From: an uncultured Neomegalonema sp.
Lineage (GTDB): Bacteria > Pseudomonadota > Alphaproteobacteria > Rhodobacterales > Rhodobacteraceae
DNA length: 6,287 nt
Assembly (NCBI GenBank): GCA_937927905.1
Contig: CALFWP010000060.1
Coordinates: 1-6,287 of the forward strand
Reading direction: 5' to 3'
Shown: in pieces, positions 1-6,287 of the stretch
Position numbering within the stretch: the stretch's first letter is position 1
How the letters are laid out: each line of letters opens with the position of its first letter
Position numbers and translations under genes: made by a program
The notes under the pieces: generated by a model
What the model was told of the DNA's origin: nothing
Seen by the model: only the letters and a program-made list of their open reading frames with translations
Databases searched by the model: none

Positions 1-3
1 GCA

Positions 4-1347
4 ATGACTATGAACTGGAGTGCCGACAGCTGGCGCAACCGGACTGCCCTTCAATTGCCGGATTATACGGATGAAGCGGCTCTGAAACAGGCGACTGACA
101 AGCTGTCCTCTTATCCTTTACTCGTTTTTGCTGGTGAAGCGCGGACACTAAAAGAACGTCTGGCGGCGGTTGCGCGCGGAGAAGCCTTTTTGTTGCAGGG
201 CGGAGATTGCGCTGAAAGCTTTGCCGAGTTTTCGTCCGATAACATCCGCGACACATTCCGCGTAATGCTGCAAATGGCGGTTGTCCTGACCTTTGGTGCG
301 AAAAAGCCGGTGGTGAAGGTGGGTCGTATGGCCGGTCAATTCGCCAAGCCCCGTTCTGCTCCGACCGAGATCATTGATGGTGTCGAGCTGCCAAGCTATC
401 GCGGTGATATTATCAACGACCTTCCGTTTACGGCTGAGGCCCGGATGCCGAAACCGGCAAAAATGCTGGAGGCGTATCTGCATTCGGCTGCAACGCTGAA
501 CCTGCTGCGAGCGTTTGCGACGGGCGGTTATGCCAACCTGGACCGGGTGGCGTCCTGGAATCTTGACTTTGCCGATGGCGATAACGCTGCCGCGTATAAG
601 ATCATGGCGGAGAAGATATCGGCTTCATTGTCTTTCATGGATGCTTGTGGCGTAAATGCGTCTACTACGCATCTTATGGAGCAGGTGGAGTATTTTACCT
701 CCCACGAGGCTTTGCTGCTGCCGTATGAGGAGGCGCTGACCCGCGAAGATTCCACCACCGGCGATATGCTGGCCGGTTCCGCGCATATGCTCTGGATCGG
801 GGACCGGACGCGCCAGCCGGATGGTGCCCATGTCGAATATTGCCGCGGGGTTATCAATCCGCTGGGCGTGAAATGCGGTCCGTCGATGACCACAGATGAT
901 CTGAAGATTCTGCTTGAAAAGCTTAATCCTGAAAATGAAGCGGGACGTATCACGCTGATCGGCCGTTTCGGGGCCGAAAAAGTCGGGGATCACCTGCCGG
1001 ACCTGATTAATGCCGTGAAAGAGGTCGGTGCCAATGTGGTCTGGTGCAGTGATCCGATGCACGGCAATACCATTAAGGCTGATGGCGGCTATAAGACCCG
1101 GCCTTTCCGGTCGGTTCTGACAGAAATTAAGGAATATGCCGAAATCTGTCGCTCAGAGGGCGTTTACCCCGGCGGTATTCATCTTGAGATGACCGGAAAG
1201 AATGTCACTGAATGTACGGGCGGCTTGCAGGATCTGAAAGATTCCGACCTTTCCGACCGTTACCACACTGCCTGTGATCCGAGGCTGAACGCGAGTCAGG
1301 CACTGGAGGTCGCATTCCTGCTGGCTGAAGAACTCGAAAAGCTCTGA
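4..1347 (+). CDS. aroG: Class II 3-deoxy-7-phosphoheptulonate (DAHP) synthase
   Basis: This enzyme condenses phosphoenolpyruvate and erythrose 4-phosphate into DAHP, the committed step of the cytoplasmic shikimate pathway to aromatic amino acids. The 447-residue length fits the class II (plant/mycobacterial type) family, which is unrelated in sequence to E. coli AroF/G/H. The expected metal site is complete: Cys69 in GGDCAES, His353 in MHGNTIK, Glu395 in HLEMTG and Asp425 in DPRLNASQ. Other family blocks are visible, including KVGRMAGQFAKPRS (105-118), SYRGDIIN (131-138), TSHEALLLPYEEALTR (232-247) and HMLWIGDRTRQPDGAHVE (261-278). ATG codons lie at positions 4 and 10; either could be the start, since only three bases of upstream sequence are present and no ribosome binding site can be judged. 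The protein looks full length, because NWSADSW near the start matches the usual family N-terminus. Some genomes call class II enzymes aroH or aroA, so the symbol is a convention. msrP follows on the same strand after 82 bases. Confidence 0.96.
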   Translation: MTMNWSADSWRNRTALQLPDYTDEAALKQATDKLSSYPLLVFAGEARTLKERLAAVARGEAFLLQGGDCAESFAEFSSDNIRDTFRVMLQMAVVLTFGAKKPVVKVGRMAGQFAKPRSAPTEIIDGVELPSYRGDIINDLPFTAEARMPKPAKMLEAYLHSAATLNLLRAFATGGYANLDRVASWNLDFADGDNAAAYKIMAEKISASLSFMDACGVNASTTHLMEQVEYFTSHEALLLPYEEALTREDSTTGDMLAGSAHMLWIGDRTRQPDGAHVEYCRGVINPLGVKCGPSMTTDDLKILLEKLNPENEAGRITLIGRFGAEKVGDHLPDLINAVKEVGANVVWCSDPMHGNTIKADGGYKTRPFRSVLTEIKEYAEICRSEGVYPGGIHLEMTGKNVTECTGGLQDLKDSDLSDRYHTACDPRLNASQALEVAFLLAEELEKL

Positions 1348-1429
1348 AACAATACTCACGTAGAATTTTCGTGGCTTGACGGTTTCAGCGGATATAGTCG
1401 CCGGAAATTTTGCGTTTCGGAGCACTTCG
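1348..1429 (+). other. Intergenic gap between DAHP synthase and msrP with nested weak inverted repeat
   Basis: An outer pair TGAAAC (1345-1350, including the DAHP synthase stop codon) and GTTTCA (1382-1387) encloses an inner pair CACG (1357-1360) and CGTG (1370-1373). The stems are short and no T-run follows, so this is not a convincing intrinsic terminator. TTGACG at 1376-1381 resembles a -35 box, but there is no -10 box at the normal spacing. I therefore cannot say whether msrP has its own promoter here or is read from the upstream gene. Confidence 0.3.
1419..1422 (+). promoter_or_regulatory. Ribosome binding site of msrP
   Basis: GGAG lies seven bases before the ATG at 1430. It decides the msrP start in favour of 1430 over the in-frame TTG at 1376, which would add 18 residues in front of the Tat signal. 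Confidence 0.6.
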
Positions 1430-2407
1430 ATGATTTATCACCGCAGACCTTCCTGGCATATCCCCGAGGCTCTGGCGACGGATGAGAGCACGTTTTTCAA
1501 CCGCCGTCAGCTTCTTGCAACGATGGGTCTTGGCGGTGCCGCCAGTGCCCTGATCGCGCAAAGAGCGCATGCTGCTACAAAGCCCGGCGACGAATACCTG
1601 CCAACGCCTGAGCGGAATGATGTGTATAAGGCCGGAGACGAACGTGAGATTACGGATGAGGAAATTGCCTCAACCTACAATAATTTCTACGAATTCGGCT
1701 CCCACAAGCAAATCTCTAAAAAAGCGCAAAAGCTTGATACCGATAACTGGATGGTCAAAATCGATGGTGAAGTCGAAAAGGACATCGAGATTGAAGCCGC
1801 AGACCTGACCGCCAAAATGCCGGTCGAGGAGCGGGTGACGCGGTTTCGCTGTGTCGAAGCATGGTCTATGGTTGTGCCGTGGATCTGCTATCCGCTGGCT
1901 GAACTGGTTAAATTCGCTAAACCCACGAATGACGCGAAATATGTGCGTTTTGAGACATTCCTGGACCCGAAAATCGCACGCGGTCAAAAGCAAAGCTGGT
2001 ACCCCTGGCCTTATGTCGAGGGTATGACAATCAAAGAGGCGATGAATCCCGTCGCGCTGATGGTGGTGGGGGTTTACGGCAAGGTTCTGCCGAAACAATA
2101 CGGCGCGCCGATGCGACTGCACATACCCTGGAAGTACGGATTCAAATCGTCAAAATCCATTACCCGGATCAGCTTTACCAAAGAACGTCCCGTCAGTTTC
2201 TGGCAGGAGGTCAGCAAAGATGAATACGGGTTCTGGGCCAATGTGAACCCCGAAGTGCGTCATCCGCGATGGAGTCAGGCGGAGGAACGCGTGCTGGGCA
2301 CGACAGAACGCATCCCGACGCAGAAATTCAATGGTTACGGTGAAGAGGTGGCTGGCCTTTACAGTGACACACTGGCCAAAAAAGAGGGCGTCTGGCTTTG
2401 GCGGTAA
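1430..2407 (+). CDS. msrP: Protein-methionine-sulfoxide reductase catalytic subunit MsrP (YedY)
   Basis: MsrP is a molybdopterin enzyme of the sulfite oxidase fold that reduces methionine sulfoxide in periplasmic proteins. The 325 residues are close to E. coli MsrP (about 334). A Tat signal is plain: NRRQLLAT with the twin arginines at residues 25-26, then a mildly hydrophobic stretch (about 31-43), with likely cleavage after AQRAHA (residue 48). The molybdenum ligand is Cys141 in RCVEAWSMVVPW. Further conserved blocks are YNNFYEFG (83-90), MVVGVYGK (211-218), GAPMRLHIPWKYGFK (225-239), DEYGFWANVNP (264-274) and HPRWSQA (278-284). The ATG at 1430 is preferred because it has a GGAG seven bases upstream and places the Tat motif at the usual depth. 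In most proteobacteria the haem membrane subunit msrQ follows, and electrons reach MsrP through it; here no msrQ is adjacent, because the convergent rimO gene begins 19 bases after the stop. Confidence 0.95.
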   Translation: MIYHRRPSWHIPEALATDESTFFNRRQLLATMGLGGAASALIAQRAHAATKPGDEYLPTPERNDVYKAGDEREITDEEIASTYNNFYEFGSHKQISKKAQKLDTDNWMVKIDGEVEKDIEIEAADLTAKMPVEERVTRFRCVEAWSMVVPWICYPLAELVKFAKPTNDAKYVRFETFLDPKIARGQKQSWYPWPYVEGMTIKEAMNPVALMVVGVYGKVLPKQYGAPMRLHIPWKYGFKSSKSITRISFTKERPVSFWQEVSKDEYGFWANVNPEVRHPRWSQAEERVLGTTERIPTQKFNGYGEEVAGLYSDTLAKKEGVWLWR

Positions 2408-2426
2408 CCGGCGCTGCTTTCGGGGC

Positions 2427-3773
2427 TTAAACCCTGTGTGCCCAAAGATCGTAATCACCGGCCTCATCAATTTCGACAATCACCATATCACCGGCGGACA
2501 GGTCCGAAAATCCTTCATCAATAAAGACATTGCCGTCGATTTCGGGGGCATCGGAAGCGGATCTGCACTCCGCGCCGTCTTCGTCGATCGTATCGACGAT
2601 CACAGGCATGCGGCGTCCCACTTTTTTCTGAAGCAACTCTGCGCTGATCGCCTGCTGATGGGACATCAGACGTTCCCAGCGCTCCTGTTTGATTTCTTCC
2701 GGGACGTGATCGGGCAGATCATTGGCGGCGGCACCGGCAACGTTTTCGTATTTGAAACACCCGACGCGGTTCAGTTTTGCCTCGCTCAACCAATCAAGCA
2801 GGAATTGGAAATCCTCCTCGGTTTCGCCGGGAAATCCTGTGATGAATGTCGAGCGGATGGTCAGGTCCGGACAGATCGTGCGCCATGATTTGATGCGTTC
2901 CAGCACCTTTTCATGATCCGCCGGGCGCCGCATCGCCTTAAGGACTTTCGGTGAGGCGTGCTGAAACGGAATGTCTAAATAGGGCAGGATTTTACCCTCT
3001 GCCATTAGAGGGATCACCTTATCGACGCTGGGGTAGGGGTAGACATAATGAAGCCGCACCCAGAGGCCAAGCTCGCTCAGCCCCTTGCAAAGATCAAGCA
3101 TGGAGGGATCAAAGCTTTTGCCGCGCCAATCGGTACTGATGCGTTTATCGCCTTTCAGATCCGAACCATAGGCGGAGGTGTCCTGACTGATCACCAGCAG
3201 CTCTTTGACACCGGCTTTGGCCAGCCGTTCCGCCTCCCTCAATACGGCATTTACGGGGCGTGAGACCAACTTGCCGCGCATATCGGGAATGATGCAAAAC
3301 CGGCAGGAATGATTGCAGCCTTCGGATATTTTCAGGTAGGCGTAATGGCGCGGTGTCAGCCTGACGCCGTCTTTCGGGGCGGGCAGTAAATCCGTAAACG
3401 GGTTCGGGCGCGGCGGGGTCACGGCATGGACGGCGTCCATGACCTGCTCATATTGCTGCGGTCCGGTGATTGCGAGAACGGAGGGATGCGCCCTGCTGAT
3501 CGTTTCCGCCTCTGCGCCCATACATCCGGTGACAATCACCTTACCGTTTTCGCGCAGCGCCTCGCCGATGGCATCCAGGCTTTCTGTCTTTGCACTATCA
3601 AGAAAACCGCAGGTGTTGACGATCACCGCATCTGCACCGTCATAATCGGCGGAAAACTCATATCCTTCCGCCCGTAATCTGGTGAGAATACGCTCGGAAT
3701 CCACAAGTGCTTTAGGACAGCCGAGACTGACCATTCCGATTTTCGGCGGCGCGTTTTGTTCCTGATCCGGCAT
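2427..3773 (-). CDS. rimO: Ribosomal protein S12 methylthiotransferase RimO
   Basis: RimO is a cytoplasmic radical-SAM enzyme that adds a methylthio group to the conserved aspartate of ribosomal protein S12. All three parts are present in 448 residues. The N-terminal methylthiotransferase domain binds one iron-sulfur cluster with Cys19 (SLGCPKALVDSE), Cys55 (NTCGF) and Cys84 (TGCMG). The radical-SAM domain has Cys153, Cys157 and Cys160 (CNHSCRFC) plus TGFPGETEEDF (312-322). A C-terminal TRAM domain follows (about 380-448). The SLGCPK..VDSE form and the overall match to E. coli RimO separate it from the related tRNA enzyme MiaB. The ATG at 3773 gives an N-terminus of normal length, and no other in-frame start lies upstream. 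There is no recognisable ribosome binding site; the bases just upstream are C-rich. The gene lies 41 bases behind the glycosyltransferase stop on the same strand, so co-transcription is plausible, and it runs tail to tail into msrP. Confidence 0.96.
   Translation of the reverse strand: MPDQEQNAPPKIGMVSLGCPKALVDSERILTRLRAEGYEFSADYDGADAVIVNTCGFLDSAKTESLDAIGEALRENGKVIVTGCMGAEAETISRAHPSVLAITGPQQYEQVMDAVHAVTPPRPNPFTDLLPAPKDGVRLTPRHYAYLKISEGCNHSCRFCIIPDMRGKLVSRPVNAVLREAERLAKAGVKELLVISQDTSAYGSDLKGDKRISTDWRGKSFDPSMLDLCKGLSELGLWVRLHYVYPYPSVDKVIPLMAEGKILPYLDIPFQHASPKVLKAMRRPADHEKVLERIKSWRTICPDLTIRSTFITGFPGETEEDFQFLLDWLSEAKLNRVGCFKYENVAGAAANDLPDHVPEEIKQERWERLMSHQQAISAELLQKKVGRRMPVIVDTIDEDGAECRSASDAPEIDGNVFIDEGFSDLSAGDMVIVEIDEAGDYDLWAHRV
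2581..2599. repeat. Perfect 8-bp inverted repeat inside rimO
   Basis: TCGTCGAT (2581-2588) and ATCGACGA (2592-2599) are exact reverse complements separated by three bases. A second register, GATCGT (2586-2591) with ACGATC (2596-2601), overlaps it. The repeat lies in codons for the TRAM-domain stretch VIVDTIDE. No function is implied by the sequence. Confidence 0.6.
3425..3441. repeat. 17-base palindrome inside rimO
   Basis: CATGGACG (3425-3432) and CGTCCATG (3434-3441) are exact reverse complements around one central base. The site falls in the N-terminal domain of RimO, at the residues MDAVHA near position 112. It could be chance or a protein-binding site; the sequence does not decide. Confidence 0.6.
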
Positions 3774-3814
3774 AGGCGCGTTTTGGGGGAGGCGGGCAAG
3801 GAACGCAAGATAAT

Positions 3815-5509
3815 TTAACGTCCGGATGCCGTGATGTTTTCTAAGTTTGCATCGGGCTGGTTCAGGCCGTGTTCGGTTTTATTCCAGAACGCCTTTTTGC
3901 CGAACATTTCATAAAGTGCACGATAGGCCGAGAGTGTCGCAACCTGCCAGTAAAACCATAAGCCTGGACACCATTTTGCGCGGCCGATACCAAAACGCCC
4001 GGTCAGTGCAACGAAAGCCGCCATAATGATCAACGCCTGACCAGCCGCGAAAATCCATATAAATACAATAATATATAAGGGCATACTGCCGGATTGTGTA
4101 AACAATCCCCATGGCGCGACCCCCATAAGCCATGGGCTGACAAGTGCCATGATACAAACCGGTTGCAGCAGGAATGCGAGAAAGCCGTCAAGCAACATGA
4201 TGTTTATGGCCAGCGCCCTGTGCCATCCCAAATCCCTGACCAGCGCGCGGGGCGAGCGCATATGGACCAGCCAGGTGACAATAAACCCTTTGATCCAGCG
4301 CGAGCGTTGGCCGATCCATTGGGACCACTGAACCGGTGGCTCCTCCCATGTTGTGGAGTCAATGACCTCGGCGCGCCAACCTTGTCTGGCCAGACGCAGG
4401 CCAAGATCGGCATCTTCGGTGACGTTATAGGGGTCCCAACCGCCCAGATCATTCAGGGCTTTGGTTTCGATAAAAAGCGATGTGCCGCCTAATGGTACAG
4501 GCAGGTTCAGGCGGCTCAGACCTTTGAGCAGGATATCAAACCAGAGCGTATATTCGGCCTGCGCCATGCGTGACAGCATCGTCCGGGTTGCACTGTAATG
4601 GTTTAACCTGGCCTGTACGCATACGGTTTCAGGACCGGTTCCGGCAAGGGCGCTGACGGCTTTCATAACCTGATCCGGTTCGGGCATATCCTCGGCGTCA
4701 TATATTCCGGTCACCTCACCCCGTGCGAAGGGCAGGGCGTAATTCATGGCCTTGGGCTTGGTGCGCGGATGGCTGACGGGGATGAGAATAATCTCAAAGT
4801 GCGGCGGAAGGTCCAGGGTGTGCAGGACGGATTGCGTTGCCTGATCATCCTCTTCAACGAGGAATTTCAGGTCCAGTTTTTCCGGCGGGTAATCAATCCG
4901 CTGTAACGCATCCACAAGTGTTTTCAGGGTCGGCCCCTCATTATGTACCGGCAGGAAAATTGTGACCATGGGCAGGTTCTGAGGGAGGACATAGGGTGGC
5001 GGATCCGCAGAAAAAAAGGCTGTCACCGCAAGTGCCGTTTTCAGAGTGAGTGAAGCGATATAATACGATATCAGAATACCGGAAAATGCTGTCAGAAGTA
5101 TAGCAGGGTTGATGATTATCAACGCTGCGATACCGCTTGCGGCGCATATCGCCGAATATATCATCCAATCCGGTGCCGGTGAAAGCGCAGACATATCGCG
5201 TCGGTCTTCGAATAAAGAATGCTTTGCGCGTTCTGTCAGTTCTGATTGAAAATTCTGTTGTATGAAGGCGTGTAATGATTTCCGCAATTGTTGTGGTGTG
5301 CGGGTGTTATTGGCGGAGTGTAAAGGTTCAGGAAAATTATTTAAAGTTGCGCTTCTTGTTTTTCCGGTATCTGTAGAGGTGCTTTTTATTTTTGCGTGCA
5401 TTTCTATTTTATGCACGTCAATGTTTTTATTTGTTTTTGTGACTGCTGTGATGTTTTGGAGATTTTCTTTCTGTTTATCCTGCGGTTTCGGCACGACTTT
5501 CCAGCGCAT
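3815..5509 (-). CDS. Membrane-bound family 2 glycosyltransferase, cellulose-synthase-like (XagB-type resemblance)
   Basis: This is a processive-type GT2 enzyme of the inner membrane, likely polymerising a polysaccharide from a nucleotide sugar. In 564 residues it shows an N-terminal cytoplasmic extension (1-112), two membrane segments (about 117-135 and 138-165), the catalytic domain (about 178-410) and three further membrane segments (about 432-460, 478-503, 515-535). Catalytic motifs are complete: VEEDD (218-222), KPKAMNYAL (251-259), DAED (271-274), GGTSLFI (341-347), TED (364-366) and QRSRW (401-405). The C-terminal FWNKTEHG (541-548) matches a tail I associate with XagB-like glycosyltransferases. 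Substrate and product cannot be read from the sequence. No PilZ domain or polysaccharide gene cluster is present beside it. The first 100 residues are rich in Lys, Thr and Asn and are encoded by AT-rich DNA. The ATG at 5509 has no ribosome binding site at normal distance; ATG at 5401 (residue 37) or 5194 (residue 106) are alternatives. The open frame and the ERAKHSLFEDRRDMSALSP segment, which resembles family N-termini, favour a start before 5194. Confidence 0.88.
   Translation of the reverse strand: MRWKVVPKPQDKQKENLQNITAVTKTNKNIDVHKIEMHAKIKSTSTDTGKTRSATLNNFPEPLHSANNTRTPQQLRKSLHAFIQQNFQSELTERAKHSLFEDRRDMSALSPAPDWMIYSAICAASGIAALIIINPAILLTAFSGILISYYIASLTLKTALAVTAFFSADPPPYVLPQNLPMVTIFLPVHNEGPTLKTLVDALQRIDYPPEKLDLKFLVEEDDQATQSVLHTLDLPPHFEIILIPVSHPRTKPKAMNYALPFARGEVTGIYDAEDMPEPDQVMKAVSALAGTGPETVCVQARLNHYSATRTMLSRMAQAEYTLWFDILLKGLSRLNLPVPLGGTSLFIETKALNDLGGWDPYNVTEDADLGLRLARQGWRAEVIDSTTWEEPPVQWSQWIGQRSRWIKGFIVTWLVHMRSPRALVRDLGWHRALAINIMLLDGFLAFLLQPVCIMALVSPWLMGVAPWGLFTQSGSMPLYIIVFIWIFAAGQALIIMAAFVALTGRFGIGRAKWCPGLWFYWQVATLSAYRALYEMFGKKAFWNKTEHGLNQPDANLENITASGR
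5395..5417. repeat. Inverted repeat in AT-rich 5' part of the glycosyltransferase gene
   Basis: CGTGCAT (5395-5401) and ATGCACG (5411-5417) are exact reverse complements with a nine-base loop. On the plus strand a T-rich stretch follows, giving a terminator-like look, but no plus-strand gene ends here. On the coding (minus) strand the repeat spans the possible internal start codon at 5401, so folded RNA could hide it. Confidence 0.5.
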
Positions 5510-5581
5510 TAATATTTAATACACCGTAAAGTTTGTCAGCTCCTGGTAAGTACCGCAATCTTTAATTGTATAGTGCGGCAA
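5510..5581 (-). other. Spacer between carA and the glycosyltransferase gene with a small hairpin and a stranded AGGAG
   Basis: Just after the carA stop, TGCGGCA (plus-strand 5574-5580) pairs with TACCGCA (5551-5557) across a 16-base loop, with one G-U pair in the minus-strand RNA. No T-run follows, so it is at best a weak terminator or attenuator. An AGGAG on the minus strand (5540-5544) lies 30 bases before the annotated glycosyltransferase ATG, too far to serve it. The last 12 bases before that ATG are almost pure A and T. Confidence 0.35.
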
Positions 5582-6287
5582 TTACGGCAAATGACTGTTT
5601 TTATAGTCATCTATATTCGCGGCAAACTTTTGGAACAGATAAAAGCTATCCCGTGGCCCGGGACTGGCTTCGGGGTGATACTGCACCGAAAAAACAGGTT
5701 TTCCATCGACGCGCAGGCCGCAATTGCTTTGATCAAATAGCGAAATATGACTTTCTACGACATCTTCGGGCAGAGACTGTGTGTCAACGGTGAAACCATG
5801 ATTCATAGAGGTGATTTCGACCTTTCCGGTGTCCAGGTCTTTGACCGGGTGGTTGGCACCGTGATGGCCCTGCTTCATTTTTCTGGTTTTTGCGCCAAGA
5901 GCGAGTGCAAGTATCTGGTGCCCGAGACACACGCCGAAAACCGGCAATCCGCTCTCCAGAACCGCTTTGACTGCAGGAACGGCATATTCGCCGGTTGCGG
6001 CAGGATCCCCGGGACCGTTTGATAAAAACACGCCGTCAGGCTTGTGAGCCAGAATTTCATCCGCTCCGGATGTTGCCGGCAACACGGTGACATCGCATCC
6101 GACATCGGCAATGCAGCGCAGGATGTTACGCTTTGCCCCGAAATCCATCGCAACAACTTTTCGGGGCGCGATCGTTTGCGCAGTAAAACCCTCCGGCCAG
6201 GTCCAGCGCTTTTCATTCCATTTATAAGGCGCGGCACAGGTGACATCTTTTGCAAGATCAGCGCCTTCGATGCCGTTCCACCCCCGT
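5582..6287 (-). CDS. carA: Carbamoyl-phosphate synthase small (glutaminase) subunit, N-terminus missing
   Basis: CarA hydrolyses glutamine and channels ammonia to the large subunit CarB, which makes carbamoyl phosphate for arginine and pyrimidine synthesis in the cytoplasm. The visible part is 234 residues; the frame stays open to the right edge, so roughly the first 150 residues of a protein of about 390 are outside the window. The residues nearest the edge (WNGIEGADLAKDVTC) match the end of the CarA N-terminal domain. The class I glutamine amidotransferase domain begins at VVAMDFGAKRNILR. The nucleophile Cys is in FGVCLGHQ (codon 5927-5929) and the catalytic His and Glu are in VQYHPEASPGP. 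NGPGDP and MNHGF are also conserved. An ATG at 6148 lies in frame but is internal, not the start. The carB gene does not follow; a glycosyltransferase gene does, 72 bases downstream on the same strand. Confidence 0.95.
   Translation of the reverse strand, partial: RGWNGIEGADLAKDVTCAAPYKWNEKRWTWPEGFTAQTIAPRKVVAMDFGAKRNILRCIADVGCDVTVLPATSGADEILAHKPDGVFLSNGPGDPAATGEYAVPAVKAVLESGLPVFGVCLGHQILALALGAKTRKMKQGHHGANHPVKDLDTGKVEITSMNHGFTVDTQSLPEDVVESHISLFDQSNCGLRVDGKPVFSVQYHPEASPGPRDSFYLFQKFAANIDDYKNSHLP

Noticed and set aside
1376..1398. A possible promoter for msrP: TTGACG at 1376-1381 and TATAGT at 1393-1398.
   Set aside because: Each box looks good alone, but the spacer is only 11 bases, well short of the usual 16-18, and no alternative partner sits at the right distance.
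1376..1429. An upstream TTG start that would lengthen MsrP by 18 residues.
   Set aside because: The ATG at 1430 has a GGAG at good spacing and puts the Tat motif at a normal depth; the extra residues resemble nothing in the family.
2417..2447. A possible bidirectional terminator between msrP and rimO (CTTT-GGGC pairing with GCCC-AAAG).
   Set aside because: The stem is two four-base pairs interrupted by a bulge, with a 13-base loop and no T-run on either strand, and it runs into the rimO coding end.
4108..4136. Inverted repeat CCCATGGC / GCCATGGG inside the glycosyltransferase gene.
   Set aside because: Both arms contain the self-complementary CCATGG, which simply encodes two Pro-Trp pairs in a membrane loop; the symmetry is explained by the protein.
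5262..5519. An open frame on the plus strand coding for 85 hydrophobic, Phe/Val/Cys-rich residues that could pass for a small membrane protein.
   Set aside because: It is antisense to the AT-rich start of the glycosyltransferase, and hydrophobic residues are what the complement of Lys/Asn-rich codons gives. No ribosome binding site precedes its ATG.
5582..6148. A complete 188-residue stand-alone glutamine amidotransferase starting at the ATG at 6148.
   Set aside because: The frame stays open upstream to the window edge and encodes recognisable CarA sequence, so this ATG is internal to a truncated carA.

Overview
The window reads as ordinary chromosomal DNA of an alphaproteobacterium. This is inferred from the protein flavour (class II DAHP synthase, MsrP and CarA all resemble the alphaproteobacterial versions I remember) and from mid-range base composition of about 50-55% G+C in most genes. 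I cannot place the genus. I see no tRNA or rRNA gene, insertion sequence, integrase, CRISPR array or attachment site, and no gene-free stretch longer than 300 bases.

Layout. The left part is transcribed rightward. It carries a complete class II 3-deoxy-7-phosphoheptulonate synthase (4-1347, first step of the shikimate pathway), an 82-base gap, and msrP (1430-2407), the Tat-exported molybdoenzyme that repairs oxidised methionine in periplasmic proteins. The right part is transcribed leftward. It begins with carA (5582 to beyond the right edge, start missing), the glutaminase subunit of carbamoyl-phosphate synthase. Next comes a membrane-bound family 2 glycosyltransferase (3815-5509) and then rimO (2427-3773), the radical-SAM enzyme that methylthiolates ribosomal protein S12. 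The two blocks meet tail to tail, with 19 bases between the msrP and rimO stop codons.

How the genes relate. They serve separate jobs (aromatic amino acids, periplasmic protein repair, ribosome modification, polysaccharide synthesis, arginine/pyrimidine precursor supply), so there is no single pathway. The glycosyltransferase and rimO are 41 bases apart and may share a transcript. The gap between carA and the glycosyltransferase is 72 bases and contains a small inverted repeat.

No new multi-gene system is visible. The points worth a second look are small. MsrP has no adjacent MsrQ partner. The glycosyltransferase has an AT-rich, low-complexity N-terminal extension containing an inverted repeat and lacks a clear ribosome binding site at its start, while an unused AGGAG lies further upstream. 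rimO contains two tight palindromes and has a C-rich leader with no ribosome binding site. carA is not followed by carB.
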